DNA from: Rhodobiaceae bacterium
Lineage (GTDB): Bacteria > Pseudomonadota > Alphaproteobacteria > Rhizobiales > Tepidamorphaceae
DNA: 64,000 nucleotides
Reading direction: 5' to 3'
Assembly: GCA_020637985.1 (NCBI GenBank)
Contig: JACKJK010000004.1
Location: 372,001 to 436,000, forward strand
Position numbers and translations under genes: made by a program. The notes under the pieces were generated by a model. It was not told where the DNA came from. It saw only the letters and a program-made list of their open reading frames with translations, and ran no database searches. Shown here piece after piece: positions 1-8,247 of the stretch (the first letter of the stretch is position 1; each line of letters starts with the position of its first letter).

Positions 1-2
1 CT

Positions 3-743
3 CAGACCCTGCTTGCGCTGATCTACCAGAACGGCATCGGCGTACCCTCCAGCATCGCCGAGGCCATCAAGTGGTATTCGGCGGCAGCGCTCGCCGGCGA
101 CCCTGAGGCACAGTTCGCGCTCGGCCTCATCCTGGCGCGCGGCGACGGCACCCCGCAGGACAAGGCCAAGGCCAAGGGCTGGTTCGAGGCCGCCGCCGCG
201 CAGGGCCACATCGAGGCGCACTACAACCTCGCGCTGCTCTACATGGAGGGCGAGGTCGTCAAGCGCGACTTCGCGAAGGCGGGCCAACTCCTCGGTTTCG
301 GCGCCGATCGCGAACATCCCGAGTCGCTCTACAACCTCGCCATCCTCTATTCCGAGGGCCAGGGCGTGAAGCGCGATCCCGAAGCGGCCGCCCGGCTGAT
401 GGGCCGCGCCGCAGCACAGCACCTGGAGGCCGCCGAAGTCGAATACGCGATCATGATTTTCCGCGGCGAGGGCGTGAAGCAGGATGAGGCACTCGCCGCA
501 TCGTGGCTGCAGCGCGCCGCGCGCGGCGGCAACGCGGTCGCGCAGTCGCGCCTTGCCAAGCTCTACGCCGCCGGCCGCGGGGTCAAGCTGGACAGCGTGT
601 CCGCCGCCTTCTGGTACACGCTGGCCCGTGCAAGGGGCCTGACCGATCCGTCCCTGGAAGCCTTGCTGGGATCGTTGACGGAGGAGGAGAAGAAGGCGGT
701 TCAGGAGCGCGCCAAGGGATGGTCCACCGGCTTCACCCGCTGA
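3..743 (+). CDS. Sel1-repeat (SLR/TPR-like) protein, 5' end outside window
   Basis: The frame is open from the first full codon at base 3, so the gene begins upstream; 246 residues are visible. They are a series of about 36-residue Sel1-like repeats, each with an alanine-rich helix, a G-x-G-V turn and an A-x-x-W/Y-x-x-x-A-A block (for example the GIGVPSSIAEAIKWYSAAA segment near the start). Such alpha-solenoids act as protein-protein scaffolds, and alphaproteobacterial members often bear on envelope, polysaccharide or signalling functions. The partner cannot be read from sequence. An internal ATG at 243 begins an apparent shorter frame, but repeats continue upstream of it, so it is not the true start. 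The last 30 residues are charged and non-repetitive. Confidence 0.85.
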   Translation, partial: QTLLALIYQNGIGVPSSIAEAIKWYSAAALAGDPEAQFALGLILARGDGTPQDKAKAKGWFEAAAAQGHIEAHYNLALLYMEGEVVKRDFAKAGQLLGFGADREHPESLYNLAILYSEGQGVKRDPEAAARLMGRAAAQHLEAAEVEYAIMIFRGEGVKQDEALAASWLQRAARGGNAVAQSRLAKLYAAGRGVKLDSVSAAFWYTLARARGLTDPSLEALLGSLTEEEKKAVQERAKGWSTGFTR

Positions 744-752
744 CGAGGCGCT

Positions 753-776
753 CAGGCACCGGCCCTGGTTTTTTTT
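753..776 (+). terminator. weak intrinsic terminator after the Sel1 gene
   Basis: A short inverted repeat (CAGG...CCTG, 753-756 with 764-767) is followed directly by eight T residues at 769-776. The stem is short, so only the T tract makes this a credible terminator. Confidence 0.35.
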
Positions 777-872
777 ACGGGTGATGCCGCGTGAAAGACC
801 TGATAGGTTCCGCCGCACTTTCCAGACACGCCCGCAAACGGGCCCATCCCAGATCACATCCCGAGACCCGAC

Positions 873-1436
873 ATGAAGATCAACGGTAACGAAATCCGCC
901 CCGGCAACGTCATCCAGCACCAGAACGGCATCTGGGTCGCGGTCAAGACGCAGGCCGTCAAGCCCGGCAAGGGCGGCGCCTTCAACCAGGTCGAACTGAA
1001 GAACCTGATCGACGGCCGCAAGCTGAACGAGCGCTTCCGCGCCGACGAGACCGTCGAGCGCATCCGCCTCGAGCAGAAGGACTTCCAATACCTCTATCCC
1101 GAGGGCGAAAGGCTCGTCTTCATGGACATGGAGACCTACGACCAGATCGAGATCGACCGGGATTTCGTCGGCGAGCGCGCCGCCTTCCTGCAGGATGGCA
1201 TGACGGTGACGCTGGAAATGCATGAGGGCCGCCCCATCGGCATCACGCTCCCCGGCCAGGTGACGCTCGAGATCACCGAGGCCGACCCGGTCGTCAAGGG
1301 CCAGACGGCGGCCTCCTCCTACAAGCCCGCCATGCTCGAAAACGGTTTGCGCGTCATGGTGCCGCCGTTCATCCAGACGGGCGAACGCATCATCGTAGAC
1401 ACCGAAGAGATCACCTATGTGCGCCGCGCCGACTGA
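873..1436 (+). CDS. efp: elongation factor P
   Basis: A 187-residue protein of normal family length that binds between the P and E sites of the ribosome and relieves stalling at polyproline stretches. The N-terminal KOW-like domain (about 1-65) is followed by two OB-fold domains. The beta3-beta4 loop reads KPGKGGAF with Lys33 at its tip, the position that EpmA beta-lysylates in proteobacteria; no epmA/epmB gene is in this window. The central segment (RADETVERIRLEQKDFQYLY) and the C-terminal EERI-like region (GERIIVDTEEITYVRR) are typical. The gene lies 129 bp after the Sel1 gene and 33 bp before suhB, so it may be read with suhB. Confidence 0.97.
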   Translation: MKINGNEIRPGNVIQHQNGIWVAVKTQAVKPGKGGAFNQVELKNLIDGRKLNERFRADETVERIRLEQKDFQYLYPEGERLVFMDMETYDQIEIDRDFVGERAAFLQDGMTVTLEMHEGRPIGITLPGQVTLEITEADPVVKGQTAASSYKPAMLENGLRVMVPPFIQTGERIIVDTEEITYVRRAD

Positions 1437-1469
1437 GCACGTCTGCGACCACGCGACAGGAACCCGCCG

Positions 1470-2267
1470 TTGAACCGCTCCGCACTGATGAACGTCATGA
1501 CCGCGGCCGTGCGCAAGGCCGGCCGTGGCCTGACGCGTGACTTCGGCGAGGTCGAAAACCTCCAGGTGTCCAGCAAGGGACCGGCCGATTTCGTCTCCAA
1601 CGCCGACAAGCGCGCCGAGCGCACCCTGCACCGCGAGCTGGAGAAGGTGCGCCCCGGCTATGGCTTCCTGATGGAGGAAGGCGGCGAGATCAAGGGCACC
1701 GATCCGCAGCACCGCTGGATCATCGATCCCCTCGACGGCACCACCAACTTCCTGCACGCTATCCCGCTGTTCGCCATCTCCGTGGCGCTTGAACGCGATG
1801 GCGAGATCGTCGCCGGCATCATCTACAACCCGGTCTCCGACGAGCTTTTTTCCGCCGAGCGCGGCAAGGGCGCCTACCTCAACGAACGGCGCATCCGCGT
1901 CGCCGCCCGCCGCTCGCTCGAAGACAGCGTGGTGACGCTCGGCATCCCGCACCTGGGCCGCGGCGACCACGACGCCTGGCTCGACGTCCAGCGCACCCTG
2001 ATGGCGCGCACGCAAGGCATCCGCCGCACCGGCGCGGCAGCGCTTGACCTTGCATGGGTAGCTGCGGGACGCTTCGATGGTTTCGTCGAGACGGGGCTCA
2101 GCGCCTGGGACATCGCCGCGGGTATCATCATCGTGCGCGAGGCGGGCGGTTACGTGACCGACACCCGCAACCGGGATGTCAGCCTCAAGACCGGCGAAGT
2201 CGTGGCGGCAAATCCGGAGGTCCACAATGAACTCGTCAAGAGCCTCGCATCCGCAGGACGCGCCTAG
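1470..2267 (+). CDS. suhB: inositol-1-monophosphatase SuhB
   Basis: A 265-residue Mg-dependent phosphatase that hydrolyses myo-inositol 1-phosphate and related sugar or nucleotide phosphates. The metal-binding motif DPLDGTTNF starts at Asp86, with upstream acidic residues near 69-70 (MEEGGE), and the C-terminal motif WDIAAG starts at Trp213; all expected ligands are present. The start is a TTG at 1470. The residues it encodes (MNRSALMNVM) match the N-terminus I recall for rhizobial SuhB, so it is preferred over the ATG at 1488. The gene overlaps the next one by 41 bp, suggesting translational coupling. A second, divergent IMPase is at 43685-44473. Confidence 0.93.
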   Translation: MNRSALMNVMTAAVRKAGRGLTRDFGEVENLQVSSKGPADFVSNADKRAERTLHRELEKVRPGYGFLMEEGGEIKGTDPQHRWIIDPLDGTTNFLHAIPLFAISVALERDGEIVAGIIYNPVSDELFSAERGKGAYLNERRIRVAARRSLEDSVVTLGIPHLGRGDHDAWLDVQRTLMARTQGIRRTGAAALDLAWVAAGRFDGFVETGLSAWDIAAGIIIVREAGGYVTDTRNRDVSLKTGEVVAANPEVHNELVKSLASAGRA

Positions 2268-3357
2268 GAGGCTGCCGCGGCGGCCGGGCTTCTTCTCCCG
2301 CGCGCGGCGGGCCTTTTCCAGCGACGACGCGCTCGATCGCGAGGCCACGCGGATCGACACCGGCAAGGTGACCGCGCCGCGCATCTATCTGGTGCGCATG
2401 CTGGTTTTCCTCATTCTTGCCGGCTTTGTGGTGATGATCCTCGCACCGCAGATCGCCGCCGCCTTCATGGCCAATCCCGGCCTCAACGGGCTCATCATCG
2501 GCGTCCTGGTCATCGGCACGATGATGGCGTTCCGCCAGGTGCTGCGCCTTTTCAGGGAGGTCAACTGGGTCAACAACTTCCGCCTAGCCGACCCCGGCAT
2601 CGCCTTCGACCGCCCGCCGGTGCTGCTCGCGCCGATGGCCGCGATGCTGCGCGACCGCATCGGCCGCATGGCGATCACGACCCAGGTCCTGCGTTCGCTG
2701 CTCGATTCGCTGGCCATGCGCCTCGACGAATCACACGACATCTCGCGCTATATGACGAGTCTGCTGGTCTTCCTCGGCCTGCTCGGCACCTTCTGGGGTC
2801 TGCTGCAGACCGTCGGCGCCGTCGGCAACACGATCCAGCAGCTCGATGTCGGCTCCAACGACGTCGGCGTCATCTTCGAGGACCTGAAATCCGGCCTCGC
2901 GGCCCCGCTCGGCGGCATGGGCACGGCGTTTTCGTCCTCGCTCTTCGGCCTTGCAGGATCGCTCGTGCTGGGTTTCCTGGACCTGCAGGCGAGCCAGGCG
3001 CAGAACCGCTTCTACACCGACGTCGAGGACTGGCTGTCGAGCGTCACCGACGTTTCCGGCGGCGAGGCGGCCGCGCCGCGCGCCGCGCCGGTACACGCTC
3101 CGGCCCCCGCCATCGGCGCCGAGGTCCAGCAGAGCATAGACCGGCTCGCCCGCATCATCTCCGAAAGCGGCGCCGCCGGCTCGAGCCGCGCCCAGACCCA
3201 GGCCTTCGCCGACCTCGCCGAGGGCATCCAGGGGCTGGTGCAGCATATCCGCAGCGAGCAGGGCGTCATGCGAGAACTGATCGCCAACCAGTCGCGCCAG
3301 CAGGACGACGTGCGCGACCTGGTCGATAAACTGGGATCCGGCAGCGGGAAGAAGTGA
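2227..3357 (+). CDS. MotA/TolQ/ExbB-type proton-channel protein
   Basis: A 376-residue inner-membrane protein with two N-terminal transmembrane segments (about 56-80 and 86-105), a cytoplasmic stretch, then two further segments (about 175-197, LLVFLGLLGTFWGLL, and 225-255, GTAFSSSLFGLAGSLVLGF) that match the MotA/TolQ/ExbB core. The C-terminal 100 residues are alanine-rich and probably coiled. The start is the ATG at 2227 because CCGGAGG lies six bases upstream; this places it inside the end of suhB. It is followed one base after its stop by an OmpA-type partner. The pair resembles stator-like complexes, but no flagellar gene is nearby, so the force-using partner is unknown. Confidence 0.85.
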   Translation: MNSSRASHPQDAPRRLPRRPGFFSRARRAFSSDDALDREATRIDTGKVTAPRIYLVRMLVFLILAGFVVMILAPQIAAAFMANPGLNGLIIGVLVIGTMMAFRQVLRLFREVNWVNNFRLADPGIAFDRPPVLLAPMAAMLRDRIGRMAITTQVLRSLLDSLAMRLDESHDISRYMTSLLVFLGLLGTFWGLLQTVGAVGNTIQQLDVGSNDVGVIFEDLKSGLAAPLGGMGTAFSSSLFGLAGSLVLGFLDLQASQAQNRFYTDVEDWLSSVTDVSGGEAAAPRAAPVHAPAPAIGAEVQQSIDRLARIISESGAAGSSRAQTQAFADLAEGIQGLVQHIRSEQGVMRELIANQSRQQDDVRDLVDKLGSGSGKK

Positions 3358-3358
3358 C

Positions 3359-4393
3359 ATGGCGATGATCGGCACACGCCGCAGGGAGAGCCGACGGGTC
3401 GACTACTGGCCGTCCTTCGTGGACGCCCTGTCGACGCTGCTGCTCGTCATCATCTTCCTGCTCTCGGTGTTCATGCTGTCGCAGTTCTTCCTCAGCCAGG
3501 AAATCTCCGGGCGCGACACGCTGCTCAACCGGCTCAACAGCCAGATTGCCGAGCTGACCGAACTGCTGGCGCTGGAACGCACGGACAAGCGCGCGCTGGA
3601 GGAGCAGCTGGCGAGCCTCACCGACAGCCTCGCCAGCACCGAATCAGAGCGTGGCCGCCTCGCCGGACTGCTCGATGAACGCCTGGGCGCCGGTTCGTCG
3701 GCCAACGAGACCATCGCGAAACTGCGCAGCGAGGTTCAGGGCGAGAAGGAAGTCAGCCAGCGCGCCCTTGCCCAGGTCGAACTGCTCAACCAGCAGATCT
3801 CGGCGCTGCGCCGCCAGCTCGCCGCCCTGGAAACGGCCCTTGAAGCCTCCGAGGCCCGCGACCGCGAAAGCCAGAGCAAGATCGCCGATCTCGGCAAGCG
3901 GCTGAACGTGGCGCTGGCCCAGCGCGTGCAGGAACTCGCGCGCTACCGCTCCGACTTCTTCGGCCGGCTGCGCGAGATCCTCAGCCAGCGCTCCGACATC
4001 CGCGTCGTCGGCGACCGCTTCGTGTTCCAATCCGAGGTGCTCTTTCCCTCCGGCTCCGACCAGATCAACCCCGCCGGCCGCGAAGAACTCGACAAGCTCG
4101 CCGCCGCGCTGAAGGAACTGGAAGCCGACATCCCCGGCGAGATCGCCTGGGTGCTGCGTGTCGACGGCCATACCGACGTGCGCCCGCTGGGCGCTGGCGC
4201 CCGCTTCGCGTCGAACTGGGAGCTGTCGGCAAGCCGCGCCATCTCGGTGGTCAAGTACCTGGTCTCGCGCGGCGTCGACCCCGCCCATCTCGTCGCCGCC
4301 GGCTTCGGCGAGTTCCAGCCGCTGGTGCGCGAGAACAACGACGACGCCTGGGCGCAGAATCGCCGCATCGAGCTCAAGCTGACCGAGCGCTGA
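3359..4393 (+). CDS. OmpA/MotB-like peptidoglycan-binding partner with coiled coil
   Basis: A 344-residue protein with one N-terminal membrane anchor (about 21-41) that contains an aspartate near its start (FVDALSTLLLV, Asp22), the position of the proton-carrying Asp in MotB-type stators. A long predicted coiled coil rich in Leu, Glu and Arg follows (about 50-190), then an OmpA-family domain (about 210-340) with VDGHTDVRP and a closing AQNRRIELKL block that should bind peptidoglycan. It starts one base after the stop of the MotA/TolQ-like gene, so the two surely form one operon and probably one complex. The long coiled coil separates it from ordinary flagellar MotB. Confidence 0.85.
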   Translation: MAMIGTRRRESRRVDYWPSFVDALSTLLLVIIFLLSVFMLSQFFLSQEISGRDTLLNRLNSQIAELTELLALERTDKRALEEQLASLTDSLASTESERGRLAGLLDERLGAGSSANETIAKLRSEVQGEKEVSQRALAQVELLNQQISALRRQLAALETALEASEARDRESQSKIADLGKRLNVALAQRVQELARYRSDFFGRLREILSQRSDIRVVGDRFVFQSEVLFPSGSDQINPAGREELDKLAAALKELEADIPGEIAWVLRVDGHTDVRPLGAGARFASNWELSASRAISVVKYLVSRGVDPAHLVAAGFGEFQPLVRENNDDAWAQNRRIELKLTER

Positions 4394-4433
4394 CAACGAT
4401 CGCGGTCCGAGCCGACCGGGCGCCGGCCGGTGA

Positions 4434-6260
4434 CTATCCGTTGGCGTTCGTGTTGAACTGCAGGTCGGCGAGGCGCGCGTAGAGCCCGTCTGCGGCGCTC
4501 AGGTCGGCGTGCGTACCCTGTTCCACCACCCTCCCCTCGTCGAGGACGAGGATGCGGTCGCAGTGCAGGATCGTCGCCAGCCGGTGCGCGATGACGATGG
4601 TCGTGCGCCCGCGCATCAGCTCCGTCAGCGCCTCGGTGACGAGTTTTTCCGATTCCGCGTCGAGCGAACTCGTCGCCTCGTCCAGCAGCAGCACCGGCGC
4701 ATCCTTCAGGATGGCGCGGGCGATGGCGATGCGCTGGCGCTGCCCGCCCGACAGCGTCACGCCGCGCTCTCCAAGCAAGGTGTCGTAGCCATCAGCCATC
4801 GCAGAGATGAAGCCGTCGGCGCGCGCAAGCCGCGCCGCGCGGCGAACAGCGGCGTCGTCGGCGTCGCGGCTGCCATAGGCGATGTTGTCGCGCACGCTGG
4901 ACGCGAAGACGATCGGGTCCTGCGGCACCAGCGCGATCTGCTGGCGAAGCGCGCGCGGATCGAGCCGCGAGATGTCGGCGCGATCGAACGTGATGACGCC
5001 GGCGTCGGGATCGTAGTAGCGCATGATGAGCTGGAGAACCGTGCTCTTGCCCGCGCCTGACGGGCCGACCAGCGCCAGCCGTTCGCCCGGCGCCACCTTG
5101 AAGCTCAGCTTGTCGAGGACGGGCTGCCCCTTGCGCACCGGGTAGGCGAACGACACCTTGTCGAACGCCAGCGCCCCGACCACGGGAAGCGGCAATGCGT
5201 CGGCATCCTCCGGCGCGGTGATCTGCGGCTTGGTCTCCAGCAGCTCGCTCAGCCGCTCGGCGGCGCCGGCCGCCTGCTGCACCTCGCCCCACACCTGGCT
5301 CAGTTCCCCGAGCGCACCGGCCGCGAACGCCGAGTAGAGGACGAACTGGCTGAGCCGTCCAGGCGTCATGGTGCCGTCAAGCACGTTCTGCGCGCCGGTC
5401 CACAGCACCAGCACGACACTGCCGAAGACGAGGAACAGCGCGATCGCGGTCAGCACCGCGCGCGCCGCCGTCGAGGAGCGCGCCGCCTCGAATGCTCGCT
5501 CCACCGCGCCCGAGAAGTGATCGGCGGAAGCCTGCTCGGCGGTGAACGCCTGCATGATGCGCACCGCGCCGATCTGCTCGGCTGCGAAGGCGCTTGCGTC
5601 GGCAAGCGTATCCTGCGCGGTACGCGAGCGCCGCCGAACGGCGCGCCCGAAGGCGACCAGCGGCAACACGATGACGGGAATGGCGACGAGCACATAGCCG
5701 GACAGCCGCGGGCTGGTGACCACCATCATGGTGGCCGCGCCGAGCCCGAGCACCAGGTTGCGCAGCGCGATCGACATCGACGCGCCAACCGCAGCCTTGA
5801 TCTGCGTGGTATCCGCCGTCAGCCGCGACATCACCTCGCCGCTCTGCGCCTGGTCGTAGAAGGCCGGCGAGAGCCGCGTCAGGTGGGTAAACACCTCCGC
5901 GCGCAGGTCCGAGACGACCCGCTCGCCAAGCCACGTGACGAGGTAGTAGCGCGACGCGCTTGCCAGCGCCAGGACGCCGACCACCGCCAACAGCATGCCA
6001 AAATACAGGTCGATCAGCCCGCTGCCCTTGTCGCTGAAGCCGAAGTCGATCATCCGGCGCACCGCCAGCGGCAGCGCCAGCGTCGCCAGCGCCGCGGTCA
6101 CCAGCGCGACGAGTGCCATCGCAAGGCGCGCGCGGTAGCGCAGCACATAGGGCATCAGCTTGCGCAGCGGGCGCGTGCCCGTGCGCTTGCCGCGATCAGC
6201 CTTGCGCTCGTCGCCCGGTGTTGCGCGGGCCTCGGGCTCCTGCGCGGTTCGTCTAGCCAT
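4434..6260 (-). CDS. MsbA-like ABC exporter, fused membrane and ATPase domains
   Basis: A 608-residue half-transporter. Residues about 40-310 form the six-helix type I exporter membrane domain; the ATPase domain carries Walker A GPSGAGKST (399-407), the signature LSGGQRQR, Walker B VLLLDEAT and the H-loop (IVIAHRLATI). The start at 6260 is chosen over the in-frame ATG at 6284 because GGGGGAAAG immediately precedes it. The first 30 residues are charged and probably cytoplasmic. Homodimers of this family export lipids, peptides or drugs; the substrate cannot be deduced. It is transcribed divergently from rpmE. Confidence 0.9.
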   Translation of the reverse strand: MARRTAQEPEARATPGDERKADRGKRTGTRPLRKLMPYVLRYRARLAMALVALVTAALATLALPLAVRRMIDFGFSDKGSGLIDLYFGMLLAVVGVLALASASRYYLVTWLGERVVSDLRAEVFTHLTRLSPAFYDQAQSGEVMSRLTADTTQIKAAVGASMSIALRNLVLGLGAATMMVVTSPRLSGYVLVAIPVIVLPLVAFGRAVRRRSRTAQDTLADASAFAAEQIGAVRIMQAFTAEQASADHFSGAVERAFEAARSSTAARAVLTAIALFLVFGSVVLVLWTGAQNVLDGTMTPGRLSQFVLYSAFAAGALGELSQVWGEVQQAAGAAERLSELLETKPQITAPEDADALPLPVVGALAFDKVSFAYPVRKGQPVLDKLSFKVAPGERLALVGPSGAGKSTVLQLIMRYYDPDAGVITFDRADISRLDPRALRQQIALVPQDPIVFASSVRDNIAYGSRDADDAAVRRAARLARADGFISAMADGYDTLLGERGVTLSGGQRQRIAIARAILKDAPVLLLDEATSSLDAESEKLVTEALTELMRGRTTIVIAHRLATILHCDRILVLDEGRVVEQGTHADLSAADGLYARLADLQFNTNANG

Positions 6261-6491
6261 CTTTCCCCCTGTCGGCAGGGCCATGCACGCTCGTAGCGAG
6301 CGATCGGGCGCGCCTGTTTAGCGCGCGCGAGCGTGCCCGCCAAGCGTGCCGGCCGCAACCGATGCAAACGTCTCACCCCGAACGGCCCAACCGCACTTGT
6401 CTCGCCGCTGCCCTTGCGCTATAGACCCGCGACTTCAGGACATGCAATCAAACCGGGACCGCGTAGCGGGCGAGCGCGCGGCAGGCAGGCC

Positions 6492-6710
6492 ATGAAAAAA
6501 GACATTCATCCCGACTACCACACCATCAAGGTGGTGATGACCGACGGCACCGAGTTCGAGACCCGCTCCACCTACGGCGAAGCGGGCGGGACGCTGCAGC
6601 TCGACATCGACCCCTCCACGCACCCGGCCTGGACCGGCGGCAGCCAGCACCTGGTCGACCGCGGCGGGCGCGTCAGCCGCTTCAAGAAGAAGTTCGACTT
6701 CCTCGGCTGA
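6492..6710 (+). CDS. rpmE: 50S ribosomal protein L31
   Basis: 72 residues beginning MKKDIHPDYH. It has no cysteines, so it is the zinc-independent (C-minus) form usual in alphaproteobacteria. The HPAWTGG motif near residue 43 is conserved. The start follows a purine-rich GCAGGCAGGC. The gene stands alone and is followed by a strong terminator. Confidence 0.95.
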   Translation: MKKDIHPDYHTIKVVMTDGTEFETRSTYGEAGGTLQLDIDPSTHPAWTGGSQHLVDRGGRVSRFKKKFDFLG

Positions 6711-6743
6711 CCGGCTGCACGACAGGCCGCGCACGAAACAGGA

Positions 6744-6774
6744 AAACCCCGGCGGACGAACCGCCGGGGTTTTT
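6744..6774 (+). terminator. bidirectional intrinsic terminator after rpmE
   Basis: A 9-bp G/C stem (CCCCGGCGG / CCGCCGGGG) with a five-base loop, followed by a T run on the plus strand and preceded by A residues, which form a T run on the minus strand. It can end rpmE and the oppositely transcribed rcdA. Confidence 0.9.
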
Positions 6775-6826
6775 CATTGGTACCCGATTTGCCGGCTGCT
6801 CGCTGTGACGCGAGCCTTGCGGGCCT

Positions 6827-7375
6827 TCAGTCCCCCTGGCGCACGGCACCAAACGCAGCGCTCAGCCGGTCCAGCTGGTCACGCAGCGGATTTTCCGGCG
6901 CGCCGGGCGCGGCATCGTCCTCGTAGATCTGCTGGTCCAGCCGCTGGATGCGCTGCTGCAGCCGCGTCGAACGCTCCACCAGCAGCCGCAGCGCCTCGGG
7001 CAGTTCGTCGAATCCCGCGGACGCCTCCGCACCACCGGGATCCTGCAGCTTGACCTTCGACTTCTCCCGCTCGGCCTGCTTCTGCGTCATCTCGCCTTCG
7101 TTCACCGCCCGGTGCAGCAGCAGCCACGAGGCCATCTGCATCAGCCGCGTGGTCAGCTTCATGCTTTCCGCCGCATAGGCGAGCGAGCCGACGCGCGAAA
7201 GCTCGCGCGATTCCTCCCGCCCAGGCCCGTCGAGATAATCGGCGGTCTCCTCGAGCAGAGCCATCCCCTCGCGGAACAGCGCAAGAAATGTCTCCGATGA
7301 AAGTGCCTTGCGTCCAAAAGAGATGGGCTCGCGCACCTGATCGATACGTTCGTCGCTACCTGTTGTCTTTGCCAT
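6827..7375 (-). CDS. rcdA: RcdA-family ClpXP adaptor (DUF1465)
   Basis: A 182-residue all-helical protein of the DUF1465 family. The Caulobacter member, RcdA, bridges CpdR-primed ClpXP to substrates such as CtrA during the G1-S transition. The helical core (about 20-150) carries the conserved segment LSRVGSLAYAAESMKLTTRL and a basic Q-K-Q-A-E-R-E-K-S-K-V-K-L stretch. The C-terminus is acidic and disordered (DDAAPGAPENP). The ATG at 7375 is chosen because the longer frame has no conserved residues and runs into a probable RNA gene. The matching phosphorelay partner cpdR lies at 40441-40800. RcdA is a CtrA-controlled gene in Caulobacter; here an exact CtrA box lies about 340 bp upstream but is separated from rcdA by a terminator. 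Confidence 0.85.
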   Translation of the reverse strand: MAKTTGSDERIDQVREPISFGRKALSSETFLALFREGMALLEETADYLDGPGREESRELSRVGSLAYAAESMKLTTRLMQMASWLLLHRAVNEGEMTQKQAEREKSKVKLQDPGGAEASAGFDELPEALRLLVERSTRLQQRIQRLDQQIYEDDAAPGAPENPLRDQLDRLSAAFGAVRQGD

Positions 7376-7592
7376 GCCTGTGTCGTTCCAACGCATTACG
7401 CCACTTCGACAACCGGATCCGCCAGGGCGAAGACCGCCAGGAAGACGAAACCACTGCCGCATCTTGCCCGGAAAACCATTGCCGCCGGGTCGCGAATTCA
7501 GGCGAAACTGGCCGCAATGCGTTAATCGACGCGACAGCGGCCCGGCCCTGAACCTGCCGGGGATATTGCCGCCAAACGGCGCGAATGTCGCG

Positions 7593-7625
7593 GAAAAAAG
7601 AAAAGAGCCGCCCAAAAGGCGGCTC
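7593..7625 (-). terminator. intrinsic terminator (minus strand)
   Basis: A perfect 8-bp stem GAGCCGCC/GGCGGCTC with loop TTTTG, followed on the minus strand by TTTTCTTTTTT. It would end the candidate sRNA and any read-through from the DUF1192 gene. Confidence 0.85.
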
Positions 7626-7692
7626 AAAGAGTTAACAGGGAGGCGTCAAACAGAGTGGACAGGAGCCACTCACGATCCAGAAGACTGGATAA
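7593..7692 (-). ncRNA. candidate CtrA-dependent small RNA with anti-Shine-Dalgarno motifs
   Basis: Seen on the minus strand: a perfect CtrA box (7714-7728), then three hairpins. H1 is ATCCAG-TCTT-CTGGAT (7690-7675). H2 is AGTGG-CTCCTGT-CCACT (7670-7654), whose loop carries CUCCU. A single-stranded stretch containing CCUCCC (7643-7638) follows, then H3 GAGCCGCC-TTTTG-GGCGGCTC (7625-7605) followed by TTTTCTTTTTT. If transcription starts about 25 bases past the box, the RNA is about 100 nt. Size, CCUCC-type motifs and CtrA link recall the alphaproteobacterial cell-cycle sRNAs EcpR1 (Sinorhizobium) and CcnA (Caulobacter); that kinship is inference. No open frame of note overlaps it. The remaining gap to rcdA (7376-7592) shows no gene and should hold the rcdA promoter. 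Confidence 0.6.
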
Positions 7693-7713
7693 CGCAAGGT
7701 TACGGCGATTGTC

Positions 7714-7728
7714 TTAAGGAATGGTTAA
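7714..7728 (-). promoter_or_regulatory. CtrA binding box, exact TTAA-N7-TTAA
   Basis: On the minus strand it reads TTAACCATTCCTTAA, an exact full CtrA site that includes the extended half-site TTAACCAT. It lies just ahead of the candidate sRNA on the same strand, where a -35 region would be. Confidence 0.75.
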
Positions 7729-7789
7729 CGTGGAGAGGATTTGGAAACCTTAATACATGTTGTCATTCCGCCAGCCGCACCGCCCTTGC

Positions 7790-7975
7790 TCAACTCTTGA
7801 ACAGCGACGCAGCAGCAACAAGATGCCCGCTCTTTGCCTCGACCGCGCGTTCAAGGCGCGCGATTTCCTCCTGCAGCAACGCGATACGTTCGCGCAACTC
7901 CTCCACCGACAGCGCCGACAGATCCATCCCGATCTCGTGGGAGGGCGGTTTCGGGCGGGGTTCGTCGAAATCCAT
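7790..7975 (-). CDS. DUF1192 family small coiled-coil protein
   Basis: A 61-residue protein. The first 15 residues are proline-rich and acidic (MDFDEPRPKPPSHEIG), followed by one amphipathic helix LSVEELRERIALLQEEIARL that is a clear short coiled coil. This is the DUF1192 pattern, common as a tiny protein in Hyphomicrobiales and of unknown function. The ATG at 7975 is preferred over 8014 because GGAGAAAGG precedes it. It is transcribed away from trcR (divergent, 272 bp between starts) and towards the candidate sRNA promoter. Confidence 0.75.
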   Translation of the reverse strand: MDFDEPRPKPPSHEIGMDLSALSVEELRERIALLQEEIARLERAVEAKSGHLVAAASLFKS

Positions 7976-8247
7976 GGGCCTTTCTCCAGCGCCTGTGCGG
8001 GTAGGAAAGCTCATTCTAGCCCCACAATGGCGATCCTGTCAGCGGGCGCGGACCGCGCCGCCGGCCCACAACACCCTGGTCCATGCGCAATCTGCAACTC
8101 GCCGGCAACCCGGCCCGGAAAGTTTTTGCGTCCGGACCGCGCTGCCGGTATAAGGCGTGAATTCCCGTCATTTGAAGGTCGCGTCCCCTGAACACCGGGG
8201 ACCGGTCGCGCCGCCAGGGTTCGGCCGCGCAGGAGAGGAGATTCGTC

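Noticed and set aside
2227..4393. Zorya-type antiphage system (MotA/MotB-like first two genes)
   Set aside because: The long-tailed ZorA and the helicase/nuclease genes ZorC, ZorD or ZorE are absent; the next gene is an ABC exporter on the other strand.
7376..7592. CtrA box at 7714 as the direct promoter of rcdA
   Set aside because: A strong minus-strand terminator lies between the box and rcdA, so the box more likely drives a separate short RNA; read-through cannot be excluded.
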